DNA from: JBCCGR01 sp039029195
GTDB lineage: Bacteria > Pseudomonadota > Alphaproteobacteria > Rhizobiales > Rhizobiaceae
Length of the DNA stretch: 35,124 bases
Direction: 5' to 3'
Assembly (NCBI GenBank): GCA_039029195.1
Contig: JBCCGR010000048.1
Location: forward strand, 1-35,124
In this document: positions 8,434 to 16,245 of the stretch, piece after piece
Layout of the letters: each line of letters begins with the position of its first letter
Numbering within the stretch: position 1 is the first letter of the stretch
Notes under the pieces: generated by a model
What the model was told of the DNA's origin: nothing
What the model saw: only the letters and a program-made list of their open reading frames with translations
Databases searched by the model: none
Program-made: the position numbers and the translations under genes

Positions 8434-9140
8434 CAAATGTAATTTGTGTCTATGCAACTGTGTTCGGGGCTGCCGCTATCGTGCTTCACGTGTTTATCGG
8501 TCTATTGCGTGATGCCGCACAATCCATCGGTCAGCATGCGGTTTCGATAGCCAACCGAATATCGATCGGTCTGCTCATTTGGCCGGCACTGGCAATTACC
8601 TATGCACTGCTGGTAGGGTTGAACTTCATCAGCTTTATCCCCGTGCTCATAATACCACTCGCAATCGGGGCGGCATTGATGTTCACGCCGACTGTGACCG
8701 AGATTCTTTCCGCGATCTCATTGCACAGATTGATCGGTCTTGGATTTTACCGCGTTGCCGGAGCCATATTCCTTTATTGCTACTACGCTGCCGGAACACT
8801 TAGCCGTGGCTTTGCTCTCAATGCAGGTTGGGGTGATGTCCTCACCGGTGTTCTCGCTCTACCAGTTGCATGGATGGTTTGGAAAAAACTGCCCGGAGCC
8901 GGACTTGCGATTATTGTGTGGTGCGCAATTGGAGTCGGCGACCTGATCCTGGCACCTGTATCAGCCAACCTATACGGCGCGGAGAGGCTAGTAGACTTTC
9001 CTCTCAACCTCATTCCGCTGTTTCTTGGACCGCCGCTGGGCATTCTGCTTCACTTGGTCACCCTTAGAGCCGGGTGGTTACAGAGGAACCAGCTGACCAG
9101 GAGAGAATTGGAAGTTTTGGGCAATAACTTCACTGGCTAA
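8427..9140 (+). CDS. integral membrane protein, about seven helices
   Basis: A 237-residue hydrophobic protein with about seven predicted membrane spans (near 5-25, 45-65, 67-88, 100-125, 130-150, 155-175, 190-213) and a basic cytoplasmic C-terminus (LQRNQLTRRELEVL). It starts with GTG at 8427, overlapping the DUF427 stop by 7 bp, so it is the last gene of that run. I do not recognise the family. Function unknown. Confidence 0.7.
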   Translation: MVANVICVYATVFGAAAIVLHVFIGLLRDAAQSIGQHAVSIANRISIGLLIWPALAITYALLVGLNFISFIPVLIIPLAIGAALMFTPTVTEILSAISLHRLIGLGFYRVAGAIFLYCYYAAGTLSRGFALNAGWGDVLTGVLALPVAWMVWKKLPGAGLAIIVWCAIGVGDLILAPVSANLYGAERLVDFPLNLIPLFLGPPLGILLHLVTLRAGWLQRNQLTRRELEVLGNNFTG

Positions 9141-9447
9141 CAGAATGTCGGTATGAGCGTGTGACCGATCGTTAGAGTATTCAGTTTGCGGCACCCCGCC
9201 AATGACCGCGATGGGCTCTTTACGGTCGTTCGTCAGGTCTTATCCGACAGCCCGTTTGGGTCGTAAGCGACCCATGTCATCTGTATAACACTTAACGTCT
9301 GCAGTGCGGACAAAACTGTCCTTTGAATTCCGAAAGCCAAGGTCCGCTTGGTGCGTTTGCCACCGCTGTCACAATCACCACGGGGAGGAGATGAAAGTTC
9401 ACAGCAGATGCCAAGATTTTCAAAAATTGGGCGCGCTCGTTTCGAGT
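9141..9447. other. intergenic region with a hairpin and a repeat remnant
   Basis: About 300 bases between convergent genes, no gene recognised. A 7-bp perfect stem with a 4-base loop (TGGGTCG at 9257-9263, CGACCCA at 9268-9274) is present but has no T-run, so its terminator value is weak. GCAGTGCGGAC at 9301-9311 repeats the word seen at 268-278. Confidence 0.5.
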
Positions 9448-10065
9448 TTACGCAACGCTACTGCGTACTTGTCCGACAAGGATCGACCAATCCATCCCGA
9501 GCGCTGCGTAGACTTCAAAAGCATTGTTGTTGGCATTATCAGCGAGGATTTCGATCATTAGGCTTGCGCCATCTGCGACGACAACACCTGCCTGCGTCAG
9601 ACGCACAAGAGCCGTTTCACGCTTGGTCATGTTGAAGGTTCCGCAGGCGTCCACGGCGACGTAGGCCTCGAATCCTTCACGTACAGCACGCATCGCGGGA
9701 AACGCTGCGCATACTTCCAGAGAGAGGCCGGCAAAGATTAGTTTGGTTCGTCCGGTCTCCCGGATGGCCTCTTCCACCCTAGGATCATCCCAGGCATTAA
9801 CCGTTGTTCGGTCGATGAAGGCTTGATCGGGCAGTGCATCCGTCAGCTCGGGAATGGCAGGCCCCCAAAGCGTTTCCGACGACGTTGTTGTCGTGACAAT
9901 TGGCAGGCCAAGCGCTTTGGCGGCTTTGGCGAGGCCAGCAATGTTGTGCTTGAGGTCCGCTATTGAGTAGTCGCGAACACCGGTCATGAGGCCCACCTGG
10001 TTATCGACAAGCACGAGGGCGGCGTCGTCGCGTGTCAGCGGTTCTGGATTGTAGGAATGGGTCAT
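9448..10065 (-). CDS. isochorismatase-family hydrolase, YcaC-like
   Basis: A 205-residue cysteine hydrolase of the isochorismatase superfamily. Asp21 in VLVDNQVGL, a basic residue (Arg86) before VNAWDD, and the nucleophile Cys119 in LSLEVCAAFPA form the expected catalytic set; the GTFN segment after the central helix is also typical of YcaC. The natural substrate of YcaC-like enzymes is not settled. The start has AGAGGA 8 bases upstream. It lies 26 bases after the pirin gene on the same strand, so the two form an operon opposite the LysR gene at 11069 and are probably controlled by it. Confidence 0.87.
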   Translation of the reverse strand: MTHSYNPEPLTRDDAALVLVDNQVGLMTGVRDYSIADLKHNIAGLAKAAKALGLPIVTTTTSSETLWGPAIPELTDALPDQAFIDRTTVNAWDDPRVEEAIRETGRTKLIFAGLSLEVCAAFPAMRAVREGFEAYVAVDACGTFNMTKRETALVRLTQAGVVVADGASLMIEILADNANNNAFEVYAALGMDWSILVGQVRSSVA

Positions 10066-10091
10066 TGAATTTTCCTCTTCTGGGTTGGTCT

Positions 10092-10964
10092 TCAGTCAAT
10101 TGATCCGAGTCGACCGGCTCGATACTTAGCCTCGACTGCGTCAAGCTCTGCCGCATTGCCCATGGCGAAGGGTCCTCTTTGTACGAAGGCTTGACGAATG
10201 GGTTGTCCACGGAACAGGACGACATGCGCCTCAGTTTCAGAGGAGATCGAAATATCCGTGCCACCATCCAAAGCGATGGCAGAGCCCGATTTCAGTTCGA
10301 CAGAAGCATCATTCCACCAGATGGTTGGTGCCCCATCAATCGCGAGAAGCCATGCGTGGTCACCGCTTTCACCTTGATGCAAAAAGTAACCAACTGACTG
10401 AATTTTGATGTCGAGGATCGTCATGGAAATATCTGGTGCGGGTGTTCCGGTGACACCATTGCTTTTACCGAGGACCAAACGCGCCTTTGCGCGTTCACCA
10501 TGGATCAGAGGGATGTCTGAGGCAGGGATGTGAAATGCGCCCGGTGCGTCATGCCTTTTGGCTTCGGGCAAATTCACAAAGACCTGCAACGCATGTGTGC
10601 GGGAACCGGAGCGCGGTTGCTCGTTGTGGATGGCGCCGCTGGCGGCCTTGAACCAATAAAGATCACCTGGTGCCAGATCGATGTCATTGCCCAATGAATC
10701 GCGGTTCCAGAAAGCACCTTCGCTGTCCTCGAACATAACTGTCACTGCTGATAGCCCCGCGTGGGCATGCGTACCGAAGGTAGGCTCGGTCATGACAAAA
10801 TGATCCACCATGATGAGTGGGTCCATCAGGCCGCTAAACTCAGTGTGACGGTAGCTTCTGGCTGAGAAACCGCCGCCTTTCGTAATTGCCTGGCCATCAC
10901 TTTGGGCTTGAGGTTCGTAGGGTTCACCTGCGAGTTTATCGATACGTTGAATGTTCATTTTCAT
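10092..10964 (-). CDS. pirin family protein
   Basis: About 290 residues of bicupin fold. The metal-binding residues of pirin are visible: HAHAG (two His), then a third His and Glu in AIHNE, all in the N-terminal cupin. Bacterial pirins are iron-binding proteins; some have quercetinase activity and others modulate metabolic enzymes. The ATG at 10964 is preferred over 11003 because family members begin near the segment NIQRIDK and the extra upstream residues are basic and unusual. It heads an operon with the YcaC-like gene and is divergent from a LysR gene, with inverted-repeat half-sites in between. A second pirin gene lies at 30658. Confidence 0.85.
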   Translation of the reverse strand: MKMNIQRIDKLAGEPYEPQAQSDGQAITKGGGFSARSYRHTEFSGLMDPLIMVDHFVMTEPTFGTHAHAGLSAVTVMFEDSEGAFWNRDSLGNDIDLAPGDLYWFKAASGAIHNEQPRSGSRTHALQVFVNLPEAKRHDAPGAFHIPASDIPLIHGERAKARLVLGKSNGVTGTPAPDISMTILDIKIQSVGYFLHQGESGDHAWLLAIDGAPTIWWNDASVELKSGSAIALDGGTDISISSETEAHVVLFRGQPIRQAFVQRGPFAMGNAAELDAVEAKYRAGRLGSID

Positions 10965-11026
10965 AGTCCGTTTCGTTCGCAATAAACTATATGTGCGAGA
11001 CAATGGCCTGAAAATCCGGCATTATC

Positions 11027-11052
11027 AGAACCTATCGTTCTATAATTAGAAC
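11027..11052. promoter_or_regulatory. inverted-repeat operator candidate between pirin and lysR
   Basis: Three half-sites alternate in orientation: AGAAC at 11027-11031, GTTCT at 11037-11041, AGAAC at 11048-11052, with spacers of 5 and 6 bases. They lie 17-42 bases before the LysR start and about 60-90 bases before the pirin start. This is where a LysR-type regulator controlling itself and a divergent operon would bind; binding itself is inferred. Confidence 0.5.
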
Positions 11053-11068
11053 AATTGGAGATATCAGT

Positions 11069-11986
11069 ATGGATTTGAACGACGCTTTCTATTTCGTTCA
11101 GGTGGTTGAAAAGGGCGGGTTTTCTTCCGCGTCGCGCGCGTTAAACATTCCCAAATCAAGACTGAGCCGAAGGGTACGTCAGCTCGAAAACAACCTTGGT
11201 GTGCGCCTTCTTCAGCGAACGTCGCGCGTTGTTACCACGACGGAATTGGGCGAAGAATATTATCGTCTGACCGAGGATGCCTTGGAACGATTTGAGGCCG
11301 CTGAAACCGTCATACGTCGTAAAACAAACAGCATTGAGGGTTCTGTCACTGTCTCGTGCTCTGTCGGAATGGCACAGTTTGCGCTCAATCAGATCCTGCC
11401 GCGTTTCCTGCAAGAGAACCCGAAGGTGACCGTGGTGCAAAAAGCGTCGAACCAGATGGAGGATTTAGTGAAAGGCGGGGTAGACGTAGCGATCCGTGGA
11501 CATATGGACACTCTGCCGGACTCAAGTTTGATCCAACTTAGGCTTGCAACATTGGAGTGGCATCTGTTTTGTTCGCCCAGGTACCTGGCAAGCCTCTCCT
11601 CTCAAGATGAGCCCGCCCATTTGACGCAACACCCGGCCTTAGTACTCGGGCGCCCGAGAGAGGCGCATCAATGGCTGCTAACCGATATTGATGGACAGAG
11701 CGCCTCGGTGCCGTGTCAGGTGCGCCTCGCCAGTGACGACATGACAACCCTCAAACATGCAGCGACATTTGACTTAGGCATTACTGCGCTACCAGCCTAT
11801 GTGTGCCAACCCGAGCTGGAGGCTGGAACCCTCGTTCGCGTCTTGCCGAGTTGGACAGTAGGTTGTCCGCAGATCAGCTTGTTGATGCCATCGAAACGAG
11901 GATTGTTGCCGGTCATTCAGGCTTTCGTTGAGTTCTTGAAACGTGACCTGCCACCTGTGCTCGCCGGCAAAGCAAATGAGCCCTAG
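11069..11986 (+). CDS. LysR-family transcriptional regulator
   Basis: A 305-residue regulator. The N-terminal winged helix-turn-helix covers about residues 1-60 (GGFSSASRALNIPKSRLSRRVRQLENNLGVRLLQRTSR), followed by the linker helix and a periplasmic-binding-like effector domain from about 90 on. GGAG at 11057-11060 is 8 bases before the ATG. It is divergent from the pirin and YcaC-like genes, the usual arrangement for a LysR protein and its target operon. The effector is unknown; the neighbours suggest an aromatic or redox-active compound. Confidence 0.92.
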   Translation: MDLNDAFYFVQVVEKGGFSSASRALNIPKSRLSRRVRQLENNLGVRLLQRTSRVVTTTELGEEYYRLTEDALERFEAAETVIRRKTNSIEGSVTVSCSVGMAQFALNQILPRFLQENPKVTVVQKASNQMEDLVKGGVDVAIRGHMDTLPDSSLIQLRLATLEWHLFCSPRYLASLSSQDEPAHLTQHPALVLGRPREAHQWLLTDIDGQSASVPCQVRLASDDMTTLKHAATFDLGITALPAYVCQPELEAGTLVRVLPSWTVGCPQISLLMPSKRGLLPVIQAFVEFLKRDLPPVLAGKANEP

Positions 11987-12095
11987 ATTGGGGTCTTGAA
12001 AGATAGTTCATCTTGGTCACCGTTCCTTTAAACATCGGGATCAACAATCCGCAATGAGAATGCGCATGGAAAGTCTCGTTGGGTTTTGCGCGCAC

Positions 12096-13016
12096 CTATC
12101 GCATCGCCTGACAAGCCGATTTGATCATGCGCCTGAGCCATTGATGGGCGGGGTCTTGTGTGAAGCGTTCGTGCCAGATTTGGGAGACCGTGAATGAAGG
12201 CGTTTGTAGCTCCTTCGGCAGCGGCATCAATTGGAGCGCATCGGACATCAACTGTTTTGCGAGCAGCTCGGGTACGGTGATGATCAAATCCGTCGGTGCA
12301 ATCACTGCGCTTATAGTCATAAACTGAGTAATTCTGAGCGCTATGGTTCTGGTCAGGCCATGTTCTTTCAAGACATCGTCAATCCGACCACCACCCCGGC
12401 CCGTAATGCTCAGCAAAGCATGCGGTGTGGCGGCGTAGCCATCAAGACTCATCCCGTCCGCGAGCAAGGGATGGCCCCTGCGCATGAGGCAGACCTGCCG
12501 GTCCTCAAACAGGGCCTGAGCCGCGACGTTATACAGTTCCGGTCCGTCTTCTACGACACCGAATCCCGCAGAGATCTTCCCTTCACACATTTCAGCAATG
12601 CCGGTCGCCGAAAGGTTCTCCATTTCAATCTGAACTCCTGGCGCCAGTTTGAAGACCTGGCCGAGAACGGTCGGCATGATCATTTGTGCGACATAATCAG
12701 GGGCCATGATGCGAAAGCGATCTTGCGCTTTCGAGGGATCAAATGTTTGCGGTTTGAACACCCGGGACACCTGAGCCAACGCATCGCGAACAGGGGTGCG
12801 AAGTGCCTCTCCGCGAGGTGTCAAAACCATTCCCCGGCCTGAACGAACAAGAAGCGGATCTTTTATTGCATGCTGCAAGCGGTTGAGTGCCCGGCTCATG
12901 GCAGGCTGAGAGAGGTTGGCAAGCGCTGCGGCTTTGGTCACGCTTTCCGTTTCCAACAATGCATCGAGCGCTTTCAAGAGATTGATGTCGATGTTAGATA
13001 CATTCAGTTCATGCAT
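12096..13016 (-). CDS. LysR-family transcriptional regulator
   Basis: About 306 residues. The DNA-binding domain near the start shows DINLLKALDALLETESVTKAAALANLSQPAMSRALNRLQ, typical of LysR proteins of the NodD/LinR-like branch, and continues into an effector-binding domain. Two in-frame ATGs exist, at 13034 and 13016; neither has a clear ribosome site and both lie within an inverted repeat. It is divergent from the NmrA-type gene at 13105 and convergent with the LysR gene at 11069. It probably controls the NmrA-type gene and perhaps the DUF1772 gene behind it. Confidence 0.88.
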   Translation of the reverse strand: MHELNVSNIDINLLKALDALLETESVTKAAALANLSQPAMSRALNRLQHAIKDPLLVRSGRGMVLTPRGEALRTPVRDALAQVSRVFKPQTFDPSKAQDRFRIMAPDYVAQMIMPTVLGQVFKLAPGVQIEMENLSATGIAEMCEGKISAGFGVVEDGPELYNVAAQALFEDRQVCLMRRGHPLLADGMSLDGYAATPHALLSITGRGGGRIDDVLKEHGLTRTIALRITQFMTISAVIAPTDLIITVPELLAKQLMSDALQLMPLPKELQTPSFTVSQIWHERFTQDPAHQWLRRMIKSACQAMR

Positions 13017-13038
13017 GTATTTGATATAAAACATGCAT
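13011..13038. promoter_or_regulatory. inverted repeat over the lysR start, operator candidate
   Basis: ATGCATG at 13011-13017 and CATGCAT at 13032-13038 form perfect 7-bp arms around a 14-base AT-rich spacer. The repeat covers both candidate start codons of the minus-strand LysR gene and sits about 67 bases before the divergent NmrA-type gene. Its position suits autoregulation. Confidence 0.45.
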
Positions 13039-13104
13039 TAGAGTAATTCAATTTCTACTCCTAGGTTCGGATCATCCAATTCACAAAAACCAGGAGAAAC
13101 CATC

Positions 13105-13968
13105 ATGTTTGTTATTTCAGGCGTTACCGGAAACACAGGATCTGTCGTTGCTCAGACCCTTATCGACCAAGGCCAGCCTGTCCGCGTCATTGTTCGGTCT
13201 GAAGAAAAGGGTGAGCCGTGGAAAGCAAAAGGAGCCGAAGTCGCAGTTGCAGAGATCACGGACACAGATGCTTTGACCAAGGCGCTTGAAGGGGCCACGG
13301 GGGCTTATTTCCTGCTGCCACCTGACCTTATGAGCGAGGACTTTCTCGGTGAAAGCCTCAGGCGTGCTGAAGCAATTGTTGAGGCTGCAAAAGTAGCGCG
13401 CCTGCCCCATGGGGTCATCCTTTCTTCAGTCGGAGCGCAGCATGTCGACAAGGTTGGACCAATATCCACAATCGGCCGTATGGAGAGGTTGTTCGTTGAA
13501 GCCTCCATTCCCCTCAGTGCTGTCCGGCCTGGATATTTCCTCGAGAATATCAACGACCTCATGCCAGCGGTTCTTCACGAAGGTGTCTATCCCAGCATGA
13601 TCCAGCCTTTGGACTTCAAGATCGACATGGTGGCCACAAAAGACATTGGACTGACGGTGGCAGAAGCCCTGATCAATCCGCCAACGGTTCCCCATCGGGT
13701 GATCGAACTCAGGGGCGCCGGGCAATATTCCGCTGTGGACATTGCTGCCGCGCTGTCAAAGTCGCTGGGCCACCAAATCTCCCCGGTTCCGGTGCCTCGG
13801 GAAACCTGGGTCGATACGTTCAAACAAGCTGGCCTTTCTCAGCAATCAGCTGAGACCATGGCGGAGATGCATGAGAACATAAACAATGGGCGCATCGACT
13901 TTCTGGACCCGAACGCGAAAAAGGCAAGCGTGGATTTGACAAGCTTTGTCGAAAAATTGGTCGCTTAA
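13105..13968 (+). CDS. NmrA-like NAD(P)-binding protein
   Basis: A 287-residue atypical short-chain dehydrogenase-fold protein. The nucleotide-binding motif GVTGNTGS lies at residues 6-13, an acid-rich beta strand pattern follows, and the segment PHGVILSSVGAQ resembles the central strand of NmrA/QOR2-type proteins. Such proteins bind NAD(P) and act as redox sensors or as quinone reductases. A classical YxxxK catalytic pair is not obvious. AGGAGA at 13091-13096 is a good ribosome site. It is divergent from a LysR gene. Confidence 0.87.
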   Translation: MFVISGVTGNTGSVVAQTLIDQGQPVRVIVRSEEKGEPWKAKGAEVAVAEITDTDALTKALEGATGAYFLLPPDLMSEDFLGESLRRAEAIVEAAKVARLPHGVILSSVGAQHVDKVGPISTIGRMERLFVEASIPLSAVRPGYFLENINDLMPAVLHEGVYPSMIQPLDFKIDMVATKDIGLTVAEALINPPTVPHRVIELRGAGQYSAVDIAAALSKSLGHQISPVPVPRETWVDTFKQAGLSQQSAETMAEMHENINNGRIDFLDPNAKKASVDLTSFVEKLVA

Positions 13969-14108
13969 ATCAACAAAGCGTATGCGGCTCCGCTTCATTG
14001 CCCAGCGGGGTCGCCTCACCCGACCCATCTATAAGTACAACAAAAAATGCAACTGCTTCATCGGCTGAATGGCATTGGCATGATAGAGATTTGAGCGGAG
14101 TATTTGCT

Positions 14109-14603
14109 ATGGATTTAGTTCAACTGGCAGTTCTGATATCTGCCCTCCTGTGTTCTCTGGTCGCTGGAACTGTACTCAGCTTCGCCATCATCGTGATGCC
14201 CGGCATCAGAACACTTGGCACTCATGATTTTATTGTGTCCTTCAAAGCCATGGATCGCATAATTCAGAACAATCATCCGCTGTTTATGCTGGTTTGGCTT
14301 GGTTCGGCAGTGGCGCTTCTGTTTTCTGCTTTGCTGGGTTTCTGGCGACTGGAAGGTCTGGATCTCGGCCTTCTGAGTCTCGCCTGCGCGATTTATCTGC
14401 TTGGCGTTCACCTGCCAACGATTGCCATCAACATCCCATTGAATAATCGGCTTCAGTCTCTTGATCTGGACGAAACAGCGGATTCCGAGCTGCGGGCAAT
14501 TGCTGCATCGTTTGAGTCCCGCTGGATGCGTTGGAATGCTATCCGGACGGTTATTTCGATGCTGACAACCTTGATACTACTTGTGTTGCTTCTGAGGATC
14601 TAA
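14109..14603 (+). CDS. DUF1772 (anthrone oxygenase-like) membrane protein
   Basis: A 164-residue membrane protein with four predicted helices (near 5-30, 58-78, 84-104, 143-163). The segment IIVMPGIRTLGTHDFIVSFKAMDRIIQNNHPLFM fits the DUF1772 family, some fungal members of which are anthrone oxygenases. The ATG at 14109 has GGAG at 14096-14099; the frame is open further upstream, but that part is not hydrophobic. It follows the NmrA-type gene by about 140 bases and is convergent with the TetR gene. Confidence 0.75.
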   Translation: MDLVQLAVLISALLCSLVAGTVLSFAIIVMPGIRTLGTHDFIVSFKAMDRIIQNNHPLFMLVWLGSAVALLFSALLGFWRLEGLDLGLLSLACAIYLLGVHLPTIAINIPLNNRLQSLDLDETADSELRAIAASFESRWMRWNAIRTVISMLTTLILLVLLLRI

Positions 14604-14650
14604 CGTGGCGCTTGTTGCGCTTTGTTCCTGCCATTACAATTCTGGCACAC

Positions 14651-15235
14651 TCAATTTGGAAATATCAGCTTGAGCGATGCGTCGATCAGTTTGCGATGTT
14701 TTGCCGGCGACATTGCAAAAAGCCCTTTGTGGAGAATGATGCCATCGATCATTGCCGCCAGTGCGCGGCCTGTTGCCTTGGGTTCAATTGATCTTGAAAG
14801 TTGACCTTGCTGCTGAAGTAGCGCGACATGATCGGCATAGTGGTTTCCGAGGCGATCGAAGAAACCGGCAACCTTCTTTACGAAGTCCTTGGATGCGAAG
14901 CTTGGTCCAAACACCTCGAAAAATACCCGGACAAAAGCAGCATGTTCTTTTGGGATATCCATCGTTTTGCGCAGCAGGGCTTTAAATTCCTCCAACGATC
15001 CGCAGAGACTATCTGAGAAGAAATTTTCCTCCATTCCGCTGAAGATACGGTCGACAAGAGCAACGGTCAGGGCCTCCTTACTCTTGAAATAGAGATAGAC
15101 CGTGCCCTTTCCGAGACCGGATTGTTTGGCGATTGCATCCATGGTGGCCACATGGAACCCAACATCCGAGTAGACGATCATGGCTGCATCCATGATGCGA
15201 TGTCTCATCTCTTCCTTATCGACGACCTTTGGCAT
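14651..15235 (-). CDS. TetR-family transcriptional repressor
   Basis: A 194-residue regulator. The N-terminal helix-turn-helix (residues about 10-55) reads RHRIMDAAMIVYSDVGFHVATMDAIAKQSGLGKGTVYLYFKSKEAL, a textbook TetR domain; the helical C-terminal ligand domain follows. The ATG at 15235 is chosen because AAGGAA lies five bases before it; starts up to 15304 would run through an operator palindrome. It is divergent from the redox operon at 15409, and two palindromes in the gap are its likely binding sites, giving autorepression and repression of that operon. The ligand is unknown; a quinone or other electrophile is a reasonable guess. Confidence 0.92.
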   Translation of the reverse strand: MPKVVDKEEMRHRIMDAAMIVYSDVGFHVATMDAIAKQSGLGKGTVYLYFKSKEALTVALVDRIFSGMEENFFSDSLCGSLEEFKALLRKTMDIPKEHAAFVRVFFEVFGPSFASKDFVKKVAGFFDRLGNHYADHVALLQQQGQLSRSIEPKATGRALAAMIDGIILHKGLFAMSPAKHRKLIDASLKLIFPN

Positions 15236-15275
15236 TTGGGTTCCTTGCTCGGTTTGCATGGCTGACATGCTTAAA

Positions 15276-15291
15276 CTGACTTGACAGTCAG
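15276..15291. promoter_or_regulatory. TetR operator candidate 1
   Basis: CTGACT at 15276-15281 and AGTCAG at 15286-15291 form 6-bp arms around four bases. The -35 hexamer TTGACA (15281-15286) of the rightward promoter is embedded in it, so a bound repressor would block RNA polymerase. Confidence 0.6.
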
Positions 15292-15309
15292 AATAAGCAG
15301 CCATATATG
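15281..15309 (+). promoter_or_regulatory. sigma-70-like promoter of the redox operon
   Basis: A consensus -35 hexamer TTGACA at 15281-15286, a 17-base spacer, and a -10 candidate TATATG at 15304-15309. A start near 15316 would give a leader of about 90 bases before the flavoprotein gene at 15409. Confidence 0.6.
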
Positions 15310-15325
15310 ACTGACTAGTCGGTCA
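15308..15325. promoter_or_regulatory. TetR operator candidate 2
   Basis: TGACTGACTAGTCGGTCA is an 18-bp palindrome with one mismatched pair. It overlaps the -10 end and presumed start point of the rightward promoter and shares the TGACT/AGTCA core with operator candidate 1. Confidence 0.7.
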
Positions 15326-15408
15326 TAAATATATTCCGACTGAGCTGATCTAGCAACCGACAATCTCAATAAGGCAGGGGAAAGTCTTTCTGCCCAAAGG
15401 AAAAAGCC

Positions 15409-15999
15409 ATGCTGAAGCGCATCTTCGTACTCAACGGCCATCCAGCCAGAGCATCCCTTTCCAGGACGTTGGCTGAACAATATGCGGGTTCAGCGAAGGA
15501 TGCCGGTCACAACATCAAGCTAACCCATCTGGACGAGCTTGCCTTTGACAGTGATTTTGGTTTTGGCGGCTATAGCCAGACAAAGCCTCTTGAGCCGGCC
15601 CTCAAAACATTTCTTGATGACCTTGAATGGGCCGATCACATCGTCATCGCAACACCAATGTGGTGGGGTGGATTGCCAGCTAAACTCAAAGGGCTGATCG
15701 ACAGAGCGTTTCTTCCCGGGAAGACCTTTGACACGCACAACAAGACAGCAACCGGGTTCCCGATGCCGATGCTTGAGGGACGCACCGCGCGCTTGATTGT
15801 CACCTCAGACACGCCCGGATGGTTGATGTCCTTCTGCTATGGCAACGCGCTCTTTCGGCAGATCAGATATCAGATCATGGGATTTGTCGGCATCAAGCCA
15901 ACCCGTTTCACCCACTTCAATATGGCAAGCCATCCCAAGCCTGGACAGGTCGAGGGGTGGATCAGATCCGTGAGCCAACTCGGCGCACGAGCTGCCTGA
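15409..15999 (+). CDS. NAD(P)H-dependent flavin oxidoreductase (MdaB/KefF-like quinone reductase)
   Basis: A 196-residue flavodoxin-like-fold protein. NGHPARASLSRTLAEQY forms the N-terminal flavin-phosphate loop region, and WADHIVIATPMWWGGLPAKLKGLIDRAFLPGKTF is the signature of the family that includes MdaB, KefF and NQO1-like enzymes, which reduce quinones by two electrons. AAAGGA precedes the ATG. It is the first gene of the TetR-controlled operon, with the 62-aa gene following 24 bases later. A role in quinone detoxification under TetR control is inferred from context. Confidence 0.88.
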   Translation: MLKRIFVLNGHPARASLSRTLAEQYAGSAKDAGHNIKLTHLDELAFDSDFGFGGYSQTKPLEPALKTFLDDLEWADHIVIATPMWWGGLPAKLKGLIDRAFLPGKTFDTHNKTATGFPMPMLEGRTARLIVTSDTPGWLMSFCYGNALFRQIRYQIMGFVGIKPTRFTHFNMASHPKPGQVEGWIRSVSQLGARAA

Positions 16000-16023
16000 T
16001 CATTTCAAGAAAGGAGAATTCCA

Positions 16024-16212
16024 ATGGCACACCTGACCCACAATCATACCCCCATTTCCCAAAAGTTGGCGGACCTGTTCTTCTGGCCGGGAAATGCAGT
16101 TTGCGACCTGTTCGAGGTTAAAGATCCCGACAGCCGCATGTTGCTGCGGATGTTCGTAAACTTGACCGTTTACGGAAAAATCACCGTGCTGATCGCTCTG
16201 ACCATCCTTTAG
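16024..16212 (+). CDS. 62-residue protein of the TetR-controlled operon
   Basis: A small protein with a strong ribosome site (AAAGGAG around 16009-16015) and a spacing that fits the operon, so it is probably real. The N-terminal half is polar with several histidines; residues 12-25 are partly aromatic (KLADLFFWPGNAVCDLF), and the C-terminal 20 residues are hydrophobic enough for one membrane helix. I do not recognise a family. It could be a membrane-attached partner of the oxidoreductases beside it, which is inference from position. Confidence 0.65.
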   Translation: MAHLTHNHTPISQKLADLFFWPGNAVCDLFEVKDPDSRMLLRMFVNLTVYGKITVLIALTIL

Positions 16213-16245
16213 CCGCGTCAACTGAACAAAAAGAAAGGCACTCTA

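Noticed and set aside
9257..9274. Hairpin as a rho-independent terminator
   Set aside because: The stem is only 7 bp and no T-run follows on either side.
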